Source: Rhodococcus sp. OK519 (lineage in GTDB: Bacteria > Actinomycetota > Actinomycetes > Mycobacteriales > Mycobacteriaceae). From it: a DNA stretch of 64,000 nucleotides. The notes under the pieces were generated by a model, which had not been told where the DNA came from, made no database searches, and was given only the letters and a program-made list of their open reading frames with translations. Shown piece after piece: positions 1-9,117 of the stretch. The stretch is taken from contig NZ_QAOW01000003.1 in assembly GCF_003051005.1 (NCBI RefSeq), positions 434,001 through 498,000 on the forward strand. The letters are read 5' to 3'. A program made the translations under genes and the position numbers. Every line of letters starts with the position of its first letter. Position 1 is the first letter of the stretch.

Positions 1-173
<173 letters not shown>

Positions 174-440
174 TTAACACGTGACCAAACGATCGTCCCA
201 TCAACAGCGCAGGTCAGGGGCGTCGTTACCTGATCTTAGGGCTTGACAGAGTGCTCCAACCGTGCATTTCGACCCCCCGGAAAGGCCCTTCCGGAGCGCC
301 ACCACGGACGCCCGATCCTGTACTCCGCCAACCGTTGCGCGCCCGACACGACCTCGTAACGAGTACCCAGCGCGCGGCGTCTCGAGGCTGACTACTACTC
401 TGCCTAGTGGATTGTGAACCTGACCCATGGAGGACAACCC

Positions 441-1040
441 GTGACTGCTCTCAAAGCGTCGCCGACTCGCCGAGTCCTGGCCGCTGTCGCTCTCGCTGCC
501 GGCGCGACGCTCGTGCTGTCCGCATGCGGTGCGGGTCAGATCTCGCAGACCGCGACCCAGGTTGCTGCCATCAACGGCAACCAGGCTACGAGCGGCGACA
601 TCGCACTGCGCAACGTGCACGTCGTCTACCCCAACTCCGAGGAATACAGCATCGAGCCCGGCGGCAACGCGGCGCTCGCATTCACCGCTGCCAACCTCAG
701 CGAGTCGAAAACAGACCGTCTGAAGGACATCAAGACGGACTTCGCCGGCTCGGTGAAGATCGACAAGAAGGACGGCACCCTCGAGATCAAGCCGCAGGCT
801 GCTCTCGGCGCCGGCAACCCGGATGTCACGGTGCCCGAGCAGGCACCCGAGCACGTCAGCCTGATCGACGTCACGCTCGAGGACATCCGCGAGGGCGTCC
901 GCCCGGGCCTCACCTTCCCGGTCATCTTCACGTTCGAGAACGCCGGCGACATCGTCGTGCAGGTTCCGGTCGACGCCGGCCCGCTGGTCGAGCGCCACGA
1001 GTCGGACAAGTCTCCGGACGTGGCCGAGGGTCATCACTGA
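441..1040 (+). CDS. lpqE: LpqE-like lipoprotein
   Basis: Exported lipoprotein of about 199 residues. The GTG at 441 is preferred over the upstream ATG at 414 because GGAGG lies at 429-433, 7 nt before it. The N-terminus has basic residues, a hydrophobic stretch and a lipobox, LSAC followed by GAGQISQT, matching mycobacterial LpqE. The mature part is a soluble beta-rich domain without obvious catalytic motifs. Function is unknown in the family; it is anchored outside the cytoplasmic membrane. It sits between divergent carD and radA, and a strong terminator follows it. Confidence 0.85.
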   Translation: MTALKASPTRRVLAAVALAAGATLVLSACGAGQISQTATQVAAINGNQATSGDIALRNVHVVYPNSEEYSIEPGGNAALAFTAANLSESKTDRLKDIKTDFAGSVKIDKKDGTLEIKPQAALGAGNPDVTVPEQAPEHVSLIDVTLEDIREGVRPGLTFPVIFTFENAGDIVVQVPVDAGPLVERHESDKSPDVAEGHH

Positions 1041-1056
1041 TCCACAGCACTTCGGG

Positions 1057-1092
1057 AAGGCCCGGGCGACACCGTCGCCCGGGCCTTTCTGT
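1057..1092 (+). terminator. Strong hairpin terminator after lpqE
   Basis: Perfect 14-bp inverted repeat: arms 1057-1070 and 1074-1087 with a 3-nt loop (ACC), followed by TCT. It separates lpqE from radA, so radA probably has its own promoter. Confidence 0.85.
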
Positions 1093-1105
1093 CTGTGCGG
1101 GCCAC

Positions 1106-1111
1106 TAGGAT
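1106..1111 (+). promoter_or_regulatory. -10 element for a leaderless radA transcript
   Basis: TAGGAT at 1106-1111 fits the actinobacterial -10 consensus TANNNT. It lies 6 nt before the GTG start of radA and directly after the lpqE terminator. No Shine-Dalgarno sequence is present, so a leaderless mRNA starting at or near the GTG is inferred. Confidence 0.55.
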
Positions 1112-1117
1112 TCGCGG

Positions 1118-2506
1118 GTGGCCAAACCCAAATCCAGCTTCAAGTGTTCGTCGTGCCAGTACACGGTGGCCAAGTGGGTGGGCCGCTGCCCCGAGTGCGG
1201 TACGTGGGGCTCGATGGACGAGGCCCCGGTCCTCGCGGCGGTCGCGTCCCGGCCCGGCGCGTCACTGGCCCGAGCCGGCGCGGCGGCGCTCCTGCCGTCC
1301 ACTCCCGCGACGCCGATCACCCAGATCGACAGCAAGGCGACCCAGGCCAAGGCGACGGGGGTCGACGAACTCGACCGCGTGCTCGGCGGCGGCGTCGTGC
1401 CCGGGTCGGTCGTGCTGCTGGCCGGCGAGCCCGGTGTGGGCAAGTCGACCCTGCTGCTCGAGGTCGTGCACCGGTGGGCGTGCCGCAGCGCCGACGACCG
1501 GGCCCTGTACGTCACGGGTGAGGAGTCGGCCGGGCAGGTGCGCCTGCGCGCCGACCGCACCGGCGCGGTGCACGAACGGGTGTACCTGGCCGCGGAGTCC
1601 GACCTCGCGACGATCCTCGGACACGTCGAGCAGGTCCGCCCCACACTGTTGATCGTCGACTCGGTACAGACCATGCTCGCCGCCGACGTCGACGGTGTCG
1701 TCGGTGGTGTCACCCAGGTGCGGGCGATCACGAGCGCACTGACATCACTCGCGAAGGCCAGCGGTGTGCCCGTGTTGTTGATCGGTCACGTCACCAAGGA
1801 CGGCGCGGTCGCCGGACCGCGGTCGCTCGAGCACCTGGTCGACGTCGTCCTGCATTTCGAGGGCGACAAGCACTCGAGCCTGCGCATGGTCAGAGGCATC
1901 AAGAACCGATTCGGCGCGGCCGACGAGGTGGGCTGCTTCGAACTGCGCGAGGACGGCATCGTCGGTGTCAGCGACCCGTCCGGGCTGTTCCTGCACCATC
2001 GGGCCGACGAGGTGTCCGGTACCGCCGTCACGGTCACGATGGACGGCAAGCGCCCGCTACTCGGCGAGGTGCAGGCGCTCGTCGCGCCCACCAACAACCC
2101 GTCGCCCCGCCGCGCGGTCAGTGGGCTCGATTCGGCACGCGTGTCGATGGTGCTGGCGGTCCTCGAACGCCGCCACGGCATCAAGCTGTCCGACAAGGAG
2201 GTCTACGCCGCGACGGTCGGAGGGATGCGCATGACGGACCCGTCGTGCGACCTGGCCCTCGCGGTCGCGGTCGCGTCGGCGGGCAAGAACCGGCCGATTT
2301 CGGCGGGCACCGTCGTGCTCGGTGAAGTGGGGCTGGCCGGGGAGGTCCGACGGGTGTCCGGCGTGGCCCGCAGGGTCGCCGAGGCCGCACGCCTGGGATT
2401 CACGCGCGCGGTGGTCCCTGTCGACTCCGGTGACGTGCCGAAGGGTATCCGCTCGATCGAGGTCGCCAACGTGGGAGACGCACTCCGGGCGCTGAGCCTG
2501 AGTTAG
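1118..2506 (+). CDS. radA: DNA repair/recombination ATPase RadA
   Basis: RadA (Sms), 462 residues, a RecA-like ATPase and branch-migration helicase used in recombinational repair. Visible in order: an N-terminal zinc finger with C10, C13, C24 and C27; a Walker A GEPGVGKS at about 103-110; the RadA-specific KNRFG motif; and a C-terminal Lon-protease-like domain. Length is normal for the family. It starts at GTG 1118 with a -10 box 6 nt upstream. Its neighbour disA encodes the c-di-AMP synthase, and RadA and DisA are known to interact functionally in mycobacteria, although here a thioesterase gene on the other strand lies between them. Confidence 0.96.
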   Translation: MAKPKSSFKCSSCQYTVAKWVGRCPECGTWGSMDEAPVLAAVASRPGASLARAGAAALLPSTPATPITQIDSKATQAKATGVDELDRVLGGGVVPGSVVLLAGEPGVGKSTLLLEVVHRWACRSADDRALYVTGEESAGQVRLRADRTGAVHERVYLAAESDLATILGHVEQVRPTLLIVDSVQTMLAADVDGVVGGVTQVRAITSALTSLAKASGVPVLLIGHVTKDGAVAGPRSLEHLVDVVLHFEGDKHSSLRMVRGIKNRFGAADEVGCFELREDGIVGVSDPSGLFLHHRADEVSGTAVTVTMDGKRPLLGEVQALVAPTNNPSPRRAVSGLDSARVSMVLAVLERRHGIKLSDKEVYAATVGGMRMTDPSCDLALAVAVASAGKNRPISAGTVVLGEVGLAGEVRRVSGVARRVAEAARLGFTRAVVPVDSGDVPKGIRSIEVANVGDALRALSLS

Positions 2507-2610
2507 GCCTTTCGGGACAGAACATCGTCGGCCGACACTGGAGCAACTCCGTGCCGAGCATGGAGTGGCAGCCGAGATCAACCCCTCTATCCGTGTCGAA
2601 GAGCGGGGCG

Positions 2611-3171
2611 TCAGACCGCGGAGGTACCGAACGGCGATGAGGGTTCGCCGTCGACGAACGCCGCGGTGGGCGCGAAGTGCTCCGGATTCACGGTCAGGAA
2701 CAGGCCCCGCGACGTCGCGACCGGAGTCTCCGGATCGGCGCCGGGGCCCTCGACGATGAACGCCTCCGAGGTCGTGTACGCCTTGCGGCGCACGGTGCCT
2801 TCGAGTCGCGCCCGGAACTGCAACACCGAACTCAGCGGGATGGGGCGAGCGAAGTCGATCTCCAGGTGCGCCGTGACGACGGGGCCGCCGAGCACCATGC
2901 ACGCCATGCCCTGCACCTCGTCGAACGCGGTCGACAGGATGCCGCCGTGGATCACTCCGGGGCCGCCCTGATAGCGGTTGGCCACCTCGAGGCGGCCCGT
3001 GACGGCCAGCTCCTCACCGGCCTGGAAGCTCATCGCCATGCCGGCGGGCTGGTCGTCACCACATCCGAAGCACTTGGACCAGTGCTGCGGGAGTGCTTCC
3101 CCGGGTACGGGAAACCAATCCGGCAGCTCCGGAAGAACGAGGTCATCGGGCAAGGTCCAAGTACTGCTCAC
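2611..3171 (-). CDS. PaaI/hotdog-fold thioesterase
   Basis: Protein of about 186 residues of the PaaI-type acyl-CoA thioesterase (hotdog) family. A HGGILSTAFDE-type segment is the hotdog catalytic region, and a CFGCGDDQPAGM segment is typical of actinobacterial members. Substrate is unknown. The start is taken at GTG 3171; TACATT (3180-3185 on the reverse strand) 8 nt upstream resembles a -10 box, so a leaderless transcript is possible. The longer reading frame to 3222 has no supporting signal. It lies convergent to radA and divergent from disA. Confidence 0.8.
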   Translation of the reverse strand: MSSTWTLPDDLVLPELPDWFPVPGEALPQHWSKCFGCGDDQPAGMAMSFQAGEELAVTGRLEVANRYQGGPGVIHGGILSTAFDEVQGMACMVLGGPVVTAHLEIDFARPIPLSSVLQFRARLEGTVRRKAYTTSEAFIVEGPGADPETPVATSRGLFLTVNPEHFAPTAAFVDGEPSSPFGTSAV

Positions 3172-3255
3172 AACTAGGTAATGTAGATGCGGCCCGACCG
3201 CGGCCCGTATGCGGCACGGCAAGATGTGACGTCGACCGCACCAGGGGGATTCGCG

Positions 3256-4350
3256 ATGACCGATGTGCCGCCGTCGACTGCGTCACGTGACACCCGCGAA
3301 ACCATCGCCCGCCTCGCCCCCGGAACCGCCCTCCGCGACGGGCTCGAACGCATCCTGCGCGGGCGCACCGGCGCACTGATCGTGCTCGGCTACGACGAGC
3401 AGGTCGAGGAACTGTGCGACGGCGGCTTCGAACTCGACATCGACTTCGTGCCGACGCGCTTGCGCGAGCTGTCGAAGATGGACGGCGCCGTCGTGCTGTC
3501 GACGGACGGCACCCGCATCCTCCGCGCCAACGTGCAGCTGGTTCCGGACCATCGGATCCCGACAGTCGAATCGGGCACCCGGCACCGCGCGGCCGAGCGC
3601 ACCGCCATCCAGACCGGGTATCCGGTCGTGTCGGTGAGCCAGTCGATGAGCATCGTCAGCGTGTATGTCGGCGGAATCCGACACGTCATCAACGCGTCGG
3701 AAACCATCCTGTCGCGTGCGAACCAGGCGGTGGCCACCCTCGAGCGGTACAAGTCGCGCCTCGACGAGGTCACTCGGCAGCTGTCGGTGGTCGAGATCGA
3801 GGACTTCGTGACGCTGCGCGACGCTCTGACGGTGGTACAGCGGCTCGAGATGGTTCGCCGCGTCTCGGTCGAGATCGAGCAGGACGTGCTCGAACTCGGC
3901 ACCGACGGTCGCCAGCTCGCCCTGCAGTTGGAGGATCTCGTCGGCGACAACGACACCGTCCGCCAGCTGATGGTCCGCGACTACCTGGCAGGAAGCGAGC
4001 CCGCATCCGCGACCGCGGTGGAGAACACGCTCGCGGCGATGGACAAGCTCACCGACGTGGATCTACTCGACCTCACGACGCTCGCACGGGCATTCGGCTA
4101 CCCCGGCACGATCGAGGCGCTCGATGCACCCATGAGCCCCCGCGGTTACCGCGTGCTCACCCGGGTGCCCCGCCTGCAGTTCATGCAGATCCATCGCCTC
4201 GTCAGCTCGTTCGGAACGCTGCAGGGTCTGCTGGCAGCCACCGCCGCGGACCTGCAGTCCGTCGACGGCATCGGCGGCCTGTGGGCAAGGCACATCCGGG
4301 AGGGCCTGTCGCGGCTCGCCGAGGCGTCGATCAGCGGCCCGTACGACTAG
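3256..4350 (+). CDS. disA: Diadenylate cyclase DisA (c-di-AMP synthase)
   Basis: DisA, 364 residues, condenses two ATP into the second messenger cyclic di-AMP and scans DNA for damage. The DAC domain shows both signature motifs, DGA at 76-78 and RHR at 109-111. A helical linker and a C-terminal helix-hairpin-helix DNA-binding domain follow ([16 protein letters not shown] near the end). ATG 3256 is chosen because a purine-rich AGGGGGAT precedes it and the protein then begins like mycobacterial DisA. The gene order radA-disA is conserved in actinobacteria. Confidence 0.96.
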   Translation: MTDVPPSTASRDTRETIARLAPGTALRDGLERILRGRTGALIVLGYDEQVEELCDGGFELDIDFVPTRLRELSKMDGAVVLSTDGTRILRANVQLVPDHRIPTVESGTRHRAAERTAIQTGYPVVSVSQSMSIVSVYVGGIRHVINASETILSRANQAVATLERYKSRLDEVTRQLSVVEIEDFVTLRDALTVVQRLEMVRRVSVEIEQDVLELGTDGRQLALQLEDLVGDNDTVRQLMVRDYLAGSEPASATAVENTLAAMDKLTDVDLLDLTTLARAFGYPGTIEALDAPMSPRGYRVLTRVPRLQFMQIHRLVSSFGTLQGLLAATAADLQSVDGIGGLWARHIREGLSRLAEASISGPYD

Positions 4351-4377
4351 TCGGCCGGTCAGCCCCGACACAGCACG

Positions 4378-5058
4378 TCAGGCGATGTTGAACGGCTCCG
4401 GACTGCTGCGCAGGGACCCCAGCTGTCCCACCACTGTGTAACCCCCGGGTGCGACCGCCTCACGCGGCGCGGTGCAACCCGGGGCAGACGTCTTACCGGA
4501 CCACTTGACGGTGAAACCGGCCTGTTTGCCCGGCTCCAGCGTCCGCACCTCGGGAGCCGCGGACGGGAAGCAGTCGACGTTGGACCACAGCCGGTCCTTG
4601 CCGTCGAGGGAGTAGACGAGCACCTGCTGGAGGCTCGATCCGAGGTCGCGCTCGCACGTGCTGGTGCCGATGTTCGTGATCGCGATCGTGAATCCGGGCT
4701 CTTCCCCAGCCTTGTACTGCGGAAGATCGGGAGTCACTCTCAGCGCCAGCGACTGGTCTGTGCACTCCTTGGACGGATTGCCGGTGGTGGTGCTCGGCGC
4801 CGTCGTGGTGCTGGACGCTCCGGCGCTCGAGGCGTCGGTCGCCGACGGATCGGCGGACTCCGACGCGTCCGGCGCCGCGTTCGGTTCCGTCAGCTCGGAC
4901 GAAGCCGCGGCGGCAGCCGACTCGGGTTCGTCGTCGCCGCCACCGATGGACAGGACGATCCACACGATCAGCACGAGCGCCACGACGGCGCTGCCGATGG
5001 CGAGCGCCCGCCGACGCCAGTAGATCTCCGGGGGAAGCGGTCCGTTCGGTTCAAGCAC
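4378..5058 (-). CDS. Single-pass membrane protein with secreted domain (Rv3587c-like)
   Basis: 226 residues: a short cytoplasmic N-terminus ending in RRR, one transmembrane helix at about 17-38, a Ser/Thr/Ala-rich low-complexity linker (about 45-95), and an extracytoplasmic beta-type domain with four cysteines (near CTDQS, CERDLG, DCFPS and APGCTAP). Position between disA and the carbonic anhydrase matches the conserved protein of unknown function in M. tuberculosis. No enzymatic motif is seen. It probably acts at the cell envelope. Confidence 0.75.
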   Translation of the reverse strand: MLEPNGPLPPEIYWRRRALAIGSAVVALVLIVWIVLSIGGGDDEPESAAAAASSELTEPNAAPDASESADPSATDASSAGASSTTTAPSTTTGNPSKECTDQSLALRVTPDLPQYKAGEEPGFTIAITNIGTSTCERDLGSSLQQVLVYSLDGKDRLWSNVDCFPSAAPEVRTLEPGKQAGFTVKWSGKTSAPGCTAPREAVAPGGYTVVGQLGSLRSSPEPFNIA

Positions 5059-5126
5059 GGCTCAACCGTAATTCCACGAATACAACACCCGCATCAGCAC
5101 ACTCGGCGTGTCGCCCCGGGTTCACG

Positions 5127-5753
5127 TCAGTCGACGGTCTCACCCACATCGCCGACCACGCTCTGCAGCTTGATGTCGCCGTCGGACAGCTTGTAGGTGA
5201 CGCCGACGATGGCGCACTTGCCCGCCTCGACAGCCTCGGAGATGATCCGCGATCGCTGCATCAGCAGCGAACCCGTCTCGACGACGTGGCGGCCCTCGAG
5301 TTCGTCGACGGTGGTCAGACCCTCGCGGCGGCCCATCAGGATCGACGGCGAAACGCGCTCGACGACGTCGCGAATGAAGCCGGCCGGGATGTTGCCGTTG
5401 TCGAGGGCGTCGAGCGTGGCCTTGACGGCACCACAGCTGTCGTGGCCGAACACGACCACCAGCGGAACCTTGAGGACCGCGACGGCGTACTCGATGGAGC
5501 CGAGGACCGCGCTGTCCATCACGTGACCGGCGGTGCGGACGACGAATGTGTCACCGAGGCCCTGGTCGAAGATGATCTCGGCGGCGACACGGGAGTCGCC
5601 GCAACCGAAGATCACCGCGGTCGGATACTGGGCGTCGACCAGTTTCGCCCGGTCGGCAATACCCTGGCTCGGATGCAGCGGGGTTCCGCTGACGAAGCGC
5701 TCGTTACCCTGCTTGAGGGCCTTCCAAGCGGAGATCGGGTTGGAATTGGGCAT
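5127..5753 (-). CDS. canB: Beta-class carbonic anhydrase
   Basis: 208-residue beta-carbonic anhydrase that interconverts CO2 and bicarbonate. Zinc ligands and catalytic pair are in place: C51 and D53 in CGDSR, then H104 and C107 in GHDSCGA. The ATG at 5753 (MPNSNP) aligns with the start of the mycobacterial orthologue; a GTG at 5768 would add five residues and is not supported by a good ribosome-binding site. Divergent from mutY, as in M. tuberculosis. Confidence 0.93.
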   Translation of the reverse strand: MPNSNPISAWKALKQGNERFVSGTPLHPSQGIADRAKLVDAQYPTAVIFGCGDSRVAAEIIFDQGLGDTFVVRTAGHVMDSAVLGSIEYAVAVLKVPLVVVFGHDSCGAVKATLDALDNGNIPAGFIRDVVERVSPSILMGRREGLTTVDELEGRHVVETGSLLMQRSRIISEAVEAGKCAIVGVTYKLSDGDIKLQSVVGDVGETVD

Positions 5754-5824
5754 GAGGCAATTGTGCACCCTTCGCCGCTCGGCGTCTCGGCGGACCTGAC
5801 GAATGCCTTAGGGACGAACAGAAA

Positions 5825-6727
5825 GTGGTGAGAGTTTCGGTGGCTTCCACGTCAGTGGACAGTGCGGCGCTACTGCGGTGGTACGGCGAACAGGCACGCG
5901 ACCTGCCGTGGCGCCGCGAAGGTGTGACCGCCTGGCAGATCCTGATGAGCGAGATCATGCTGCAGCAGACACCGGTCGTCCGTGTGGCCCCGATCTGGGA
6001 GGAATGGGTCCGGCGGTGGCCGGTGCCGTCGCTGATGGCGGCGTCGAGCCAGGCGGATGTCCTGCGAGCCTGGGGCAAGCTCGGCTACCCGCGGCGGGCG
6101 CTCCGCCTGCACGAGTGCGCAGGCGTCCTGGCGGCGGAACACGGTGACGCCGTCCCCACCGACGTCGACGTCCTGCTGAGCCTGCCGGGCATCGGCGACT
6201 ACACCGCCCGCGCGGTCGCATGTTTCGCGTACGGACAGCGGGTTCCCGTGGTGGACACCAATGTTCGACGGGTCGTCGCTCGGGCCGTGCACGGCCGCGC
6301 CGATCAGGGCAACCCGTCGACCAAACGCGACATGGCCGACGTCGACGCACTCCTGCCCCGCACCCGCGAACGCGCAGCCCGCTTCTCGGCCGCGCTGATG
6401 GAATTGGGTGCCACCGTCTGCACCGCCCGCACCCCGGACTGCGACGCCTGTCCCCTGCCCCGCTGTACCTGGGTGGAGGCGGGCCGACCCGCGTACGCCG
6501 GCGAGCCGCGCAAGGTGCAGAAGTTCGCCGGCACCGATCGCCAGGTGCGCGGGAAGCTGATGGACGTGCTGCGGGGCACCGCGCATCCGGTCGAGCGCGC
6601 CCAACTCGATCTCGTGTGGCTCAGCGACCCCGGCCAGCGCGACCGCGCGCTGGACTCACTGCTGGTCGACGGGCTGATCGAGCAGACCGAGGACGGCCTG
6701 TTCGCCCTGGCCGGCGAGGGGAACTGA
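5825..6727 (+). CDS. mutY: A/G-specific adenine glycosylase MutY
   Basis: MutY, 300 residues, removes adenine mispaired with 8-oxoguanine. Visible: catalytic E43 in SEIMLQQTPV, the helix-hairpin-helix LPGIGDYTA at 120-128, catalytic D144 in VVDTN, and a [4Fe-4S] cluster C199-X6-C206-X2-C209-X5-C214. The C-terminal 8-oxoG-recognition domain is short, as in mycobacterial MutY. Start is the first GTG of the frame; GTG 5840 is an alternative. It ends 5 nt before the convergent hydrolase gene. Confidence 0.93.
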   Translation: MVRVSVASTSVDSAALLRWYGEQARDLPWRREGVTAWQILMSEIMLQQTPVVRVAPIWEEWVRRWPVPSLMAASSQADVLRAWGKLGYPRRALRLHECAGVLAAEHGDAVPTDVDVLLSLPGIGDYTARAVACFAYGQRVPVVDTNVRRVVARAVHGRADQGNPSTKRDMADVDALLPRTRERAARFSAALMELGATVCTARTPDCDACPLPRCTWVEAGRPAYAGEPRKVQKFAGTDRQVRGKLMDVLRGTAHPVERAQLDLVWLSDPGQRDRALDSLLVDGLIEQTEDGLFALAGEGN

Positions 6728-6732
6728 CGCCC

Positions 6733-7479
6733 TCATCCGAGGGACGTCAAGAACTCCTCGACCGCATCGCGGTACCGCCCGGGCTGATCGTCGTGGACCA
6801 GATGTCCGGCGTCGGCGACCCACACGTACTGCGCGTCGTGGCCGTCGAGCATGCGTTTCATCTGCCCCTCGGGGGTGATGGTGAACTCGCCCTCGATGAG
6901 CAGCGCGGGCGCCCGCACCGCATCCCACTGCTCCCAGAAGTCGCGCGTGCCCCACTCCTCCGAGATGTCCCGGAAGGTCGCGACACTGCCGTGCAGGTAC
7001 CAGCCGTCGGCGCGTCGCTCGAACGAGTCCAGGAAATAGCGGCCCGCGACCTCCCCGAAGAACTCGAGCACCGACTCCTCGCTGGGAAACGGCTGCGGCC
7101 ACGCGGAAACCATTGCCGCCCAGTCCTGCGCGGTGCGGCCGCGGAAGTCCGGGGCCATGTCCTCGAGCACCAGCGCCCGGACCCGGTCGGGATGCGCAGC
7201 GGCGAAGCACCACGCGTGCAGCGCGCCCATCGAATGGCCGATCACGGTGAGCGGCTCGTCCAGCCCGTCGAAATCGCTGAGCGCGGCGGCGAGGTCATCG
7301 ACGAACAACTCCGTCGTCGGATCGCCGTCGATCGGACGACCGTGACCGGCTGCGTCGAACGTGTAGACGTGGCCGTGTTCGCGCAGCCACGAAACATGCC
7401 GCGACCACGTCCGTGAACTTCCCATCAGCCCGTGCAGGAGCAGTATCGGCCGCCCCGCCCCACCCTCGTCGTGCAACAC
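6733..7479 (-). CDS. Alpha/beta hydrolase (Rv3591c-like)
   Basis: 248-residue alpha/beta hydrolase. The oxyanion region LLLHGLMGS is near the N-terminus, the nucleophile elbow is GHSMGA (serine), and the GHLVHDDQP segment near the end supplies the catalytic histidine; the acid lies in a segment shortly before. Substrate unknown; small-molecule ester, epoxide or C-C hydrolase are all possible. GTG start. Sits between mutY (convergent) and mhuD (divergent), the order seen in M. tuberculosis. Confidence 0.85.
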   Translation of the reverse strand: MLHDEGGAGRPILLLHGLMGSSRTWSRHVSWLREHGHVYTFDAAGHGRPIDGDPTTELFVDDLAAALSDFDGLDEPLTVIGHSMGALHAWCFAAAHPDRVRALVLEDMAPDFRGRTAQDWAAMVSAWPQPFPSEESVLEFFGEVAGRYFLDSFERRADGWYLHGSVATFRDISEEWGTRDFWEQWDAVRAPALLIEGEFTITPEGQMKRMLDGHDAQYVWVADAGHLVHDDQPGRYRDAVEEFLTSLG

Positions 7480-7534
7480 GGGATCGACGGTAGCCGAATG
7501 CCCGCGGTACAGGGGAGGACAACTGCCTCGGGAG

Positions 7535-7540
7535 TACCCT
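7535..7540 (+). promoter_or_regulatory. -10 element for a leaderless mhuD transcript
   Basis: TACCCT at 7535-7540 matches TANNNT and lies exactly 7 nt before the mhuD ATG; there is no Shine-Dalgarno sequence in between. A leaderless mRNA is inferred. Confidence 0.5.
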
Positions 7541-7547
7541 CGCGGGC

Positions 7548-7862
7548 ATGGCAGTCGTGAAGATCAACGCAATCGAGGTACCCGAGGGCGCCGGCCCCGA
7601 ACTGGAGAAGCGGTTCGCGAGCCGCGCCCACGCGGTCGAGAATTCGCCCGGATTCCTCGGGTTCCAACTCCTGCGTCCGGTGAAGGGCGACAACCGCTAC
7701 TTCGTGGTGACGCAGTGGGAGTCCGACGAGGCGTTCCAGGCGTGGGCGAGTGGCCCGGCTCGCGAGGCCCACGCCGGCGAGCGCGCGAAGCCTGTCGCCA
7801 CGGGCGCCTCACTGCTCGAGTTCGATGTCGTGCTCGACGTGGCGGCCAAGCGCGAATCCTGA
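7548..7862 (+). CDS. mhuD: Haem-degrading monooxygenase MhuD
   Basis: 104-residue ferredoxin-like (ABM/IsdG-type) protein closely resembling mycobacterial MhuD, which opens haem to mycobilin, releasing iron without CO. All residues known to matter are present at the same numbers: N7, R26, W66 and H75 (the haem-iron ligand). The order hydrolase-mhuD is that of M. tuberculosis Rv3591c-Rv3592. No IdeR-type iron box was recognised in the 68 nt before it. The stop codon lies inside a 15-bp tandem duplication. Confidence 0.93.
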   Translation: MAVVKINAIEVPEGAGPELEKRFASRAHAVENSPGFLGFQLLRPVKGDNRYFVVTQWESDEAFQAWASGPAREAHAGERAKPVATGASLLEFDVVLDVAAKRES

Positions 7863-7880
7863 TTCCGCGAATCCTGATTC
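7851..7880 (+). repeat. Perfect 15-bp tandem duplication spanning the mhuD stop codon
   Basis: CGCGAATCCTGATTC occurs at 7851-7865 and again immediately at 7866-7880. The first copy encodes the last codons and the TGA (7860-7862) of mhuD; the second is untranslated. Confidence 0.9.
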
Positions 7881-7923
7881 ACTGCCCGCAGCTCGGGCGA
7901 GAATCGCCCATACAAGACATACC

Positions 7924-7959
7924 GGTCACGGTGTCAATCGCTCGATTGACACCGTGACC
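7924..7959 (+). terminator. Perfect 16-bp hairpin between mhuD and the B12 riboswitch
   Basis: Arms 7924-7939 and 7944-7959 pair perfectly around the loop GCTC. It directly abuts the 5' end of the cobalamin riboswitch. Best read as the mhuD terminator; it has no U-tract, so a regulatory palindrome is an alternative. Confidence 0.7.
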
Positions 7960-7960
7960 T

Positions 7961-8085
7961 GCATGGTGCCAAAGTTCGCTCGACAGAGCGATGGGTCGAC
8001 GGTAATCCGGTGTCATTCCGGAGCGGTCGCGCCACTGTGATCGAGGGAACACCCTCGGGAGCCAGACACCTCGGCCATCGCATGG
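7961..8085 (+). promoter_or_regulatory. Cobalamin (B12) riboswitch upstream of cbtBA
   Basis: Recognisable core elements appear in the right order: GGTGCC at the 5' side, GGTAATCCGG (8001-8010), GCCACTGTGA (8031-8040), and the B12-box GGGAGCCAGACACC (8057-8070) followed by a segment (TCGGCCATCGCATGG) that can pair loosely with the 5' end. It ends about 25 nt before the AGGAGG of cbtB, so sequestration of the ribosome-binding site is a likely mechanism. B12 should repress the cobalt transporter genes that follow. Confidence 0.88.
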
Positions 8086-8118
8086 ACCTAGCGGGACGCG
8101 AAATCCCAGGAGGCACCG

Positions 8119-8313
8119 ATGGCAATCGCCTATTCACCCGACAGATCGGCCGAGACGGCCACCGTCGCACTCATCGCCGCGGCAGTCGTACTGCTCGCGA
8201 TGCTCACGCTCTACCTCGTCGGATTCGACCAGGGCGCAATCTCCCGCAGTGGCATGTACATGCACGAACTGATGCATGACGGTCGTCACCTGCTGGGTGT
8301 GCCGTGCCATTGA
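8119..8313 (+). CDS. cbtB: Cobalt transporter subunit CbtB (copy 1)
   Basis: 64-residue CbtB: one transmembrane helix at about 15-38 followed by a short His/Met-rich tail with HELMHDGRHLLGVPCH, the cobalt-binding motif of the family. ATG 8119 follows AGGAGG with good spacing. Located directly after the cobalamin riboswitch and overlapping cbtA by 10 nt, so the pair is translationally coupled. CbtB works with CbtA in B12-regulated cobalt uptake (family knowledge). Very similar to the second copy at 14.8 kb. Confidence 0.92.
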   Translation: MAIAYSPDRSAETATVALIAAAVVLLAMLTLYLVGFDQGAISRSGMYMHELMHDGRHLLGVPCH

Positions 8314-9116
8314 AACCACTGACGACGATCACCGAGACCTTCAAGACCCTCCTCCTCCGTGGCCTGCTGGCCGGCCTGATCGCAGGCCTGCTGGCAGGTG
8401 CCGTCGCGTTCACACTCGGTGAACCCCACGTGCAGTCCGCGATCGTTCTCGAGGAATCCGCTGCCGCACCGGAGACGGATCACCACGCGAGCGAGGCGGC
8501 ACCGCACGACACCGAAGCTGCGGAATCCGCTGAGCCTGAGGGTCATGCACACGGCGACGATGCCCTCGTCAGTCGCACAGGTCAGCGATTCGGCCTGTTC
8601 CTGGCCACCGGCCTCGCCGGTCTCGCGTTGGGCGCGATCTTCGCCGTAGTCGTGCACTACGCACGCCGGTTCACCACGATGGCGGGTCCCCTCCTCGCCA
8701 TCGTGGTGGCTGGATGCGGCTGGCTCGCAATCGAAGCCGTGCCGTTCTTCAAGTACCCGGCCAACCCACCGGCCGTCGGCGATCCGGAGACGATCAACGA
8801 GCGGACCCTGCTGTGGCTCGCGTCGGTGATCCTCGGTCTCGTCGCGGTGGCGGCAGCCGTGTACGCAGGCCGCGCTCTGCGCAACCAGCAGTTGGTGACG
8901 GCCCGCGTCATCGCCCGGGTGGCAGCGTTCCTCGTGGTCGTCGCCATCGGGTACATCACGCTGCCCGGGATCGACGAGGTGGGCGAGGACTTCCCCGCCA
9001 CCCTGCTGTGGCAGTTCCGCATCTCGTCCCTCGCGACACAGGCAAGCCTGTGGCTAGCGCTGGGGCTGGCGTTCGCATTCCTCACCGAACGCGCCGCCCG
9101 CCGCACGATCCGCTAG
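8304..9116 (+). CDS. cbtA: Cobalt transporter subunit CbtA (copy 1)
   Basis: 270-residue polytopic membrane protein of the CbtA family. The first helix follows FKTLLLRGLLAGLIAGLLAG; a His/Glu-rich extracellular loop (about 48-85, with DHHASEAAPH and GHAHGD) could collect metal; further helices and the conserved FFKYPANPPAVGDP and GEDFPATLLW motifs follow. GTG start at 8304 inside the end of cbtB. Expression is predicted to fall when cobalamin is abundant. It ends 1 nt before the convergent DsbA-like gene. Confidence 0.92.
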   Translation: MPLKPLTTITETFKTLLLRGLLAGLIAGLLAGAVAFTLGEPHVQSAIVLEESAAAPETDHHASEAAPHDTEAAESAEPEGHAHGDDALVSRTGQRFGLFLATGLAGLALGAIFAVVVHYARRFTTMAGPLLAIVVAGCGWLAIEAVPFFKYPANPPAVGDPETINERTLLWLASVILGLVAVAAAVYAGRALRNQQLVTARVIARVAAFLVVVAIGYITLPGIDEVGEDFPATLLWQFRISSLATQASLWLALGLAFAFLTERAARRTIR

Positions 9117-9117
9117 C

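Noticed and set aside
7480-7547. IdeR/iron box upstream of mhuD
   Set aside because: No TTAGGNTAGNCTNNCCTAA-like palindrome is present; only a -10-like hexamer was seen.
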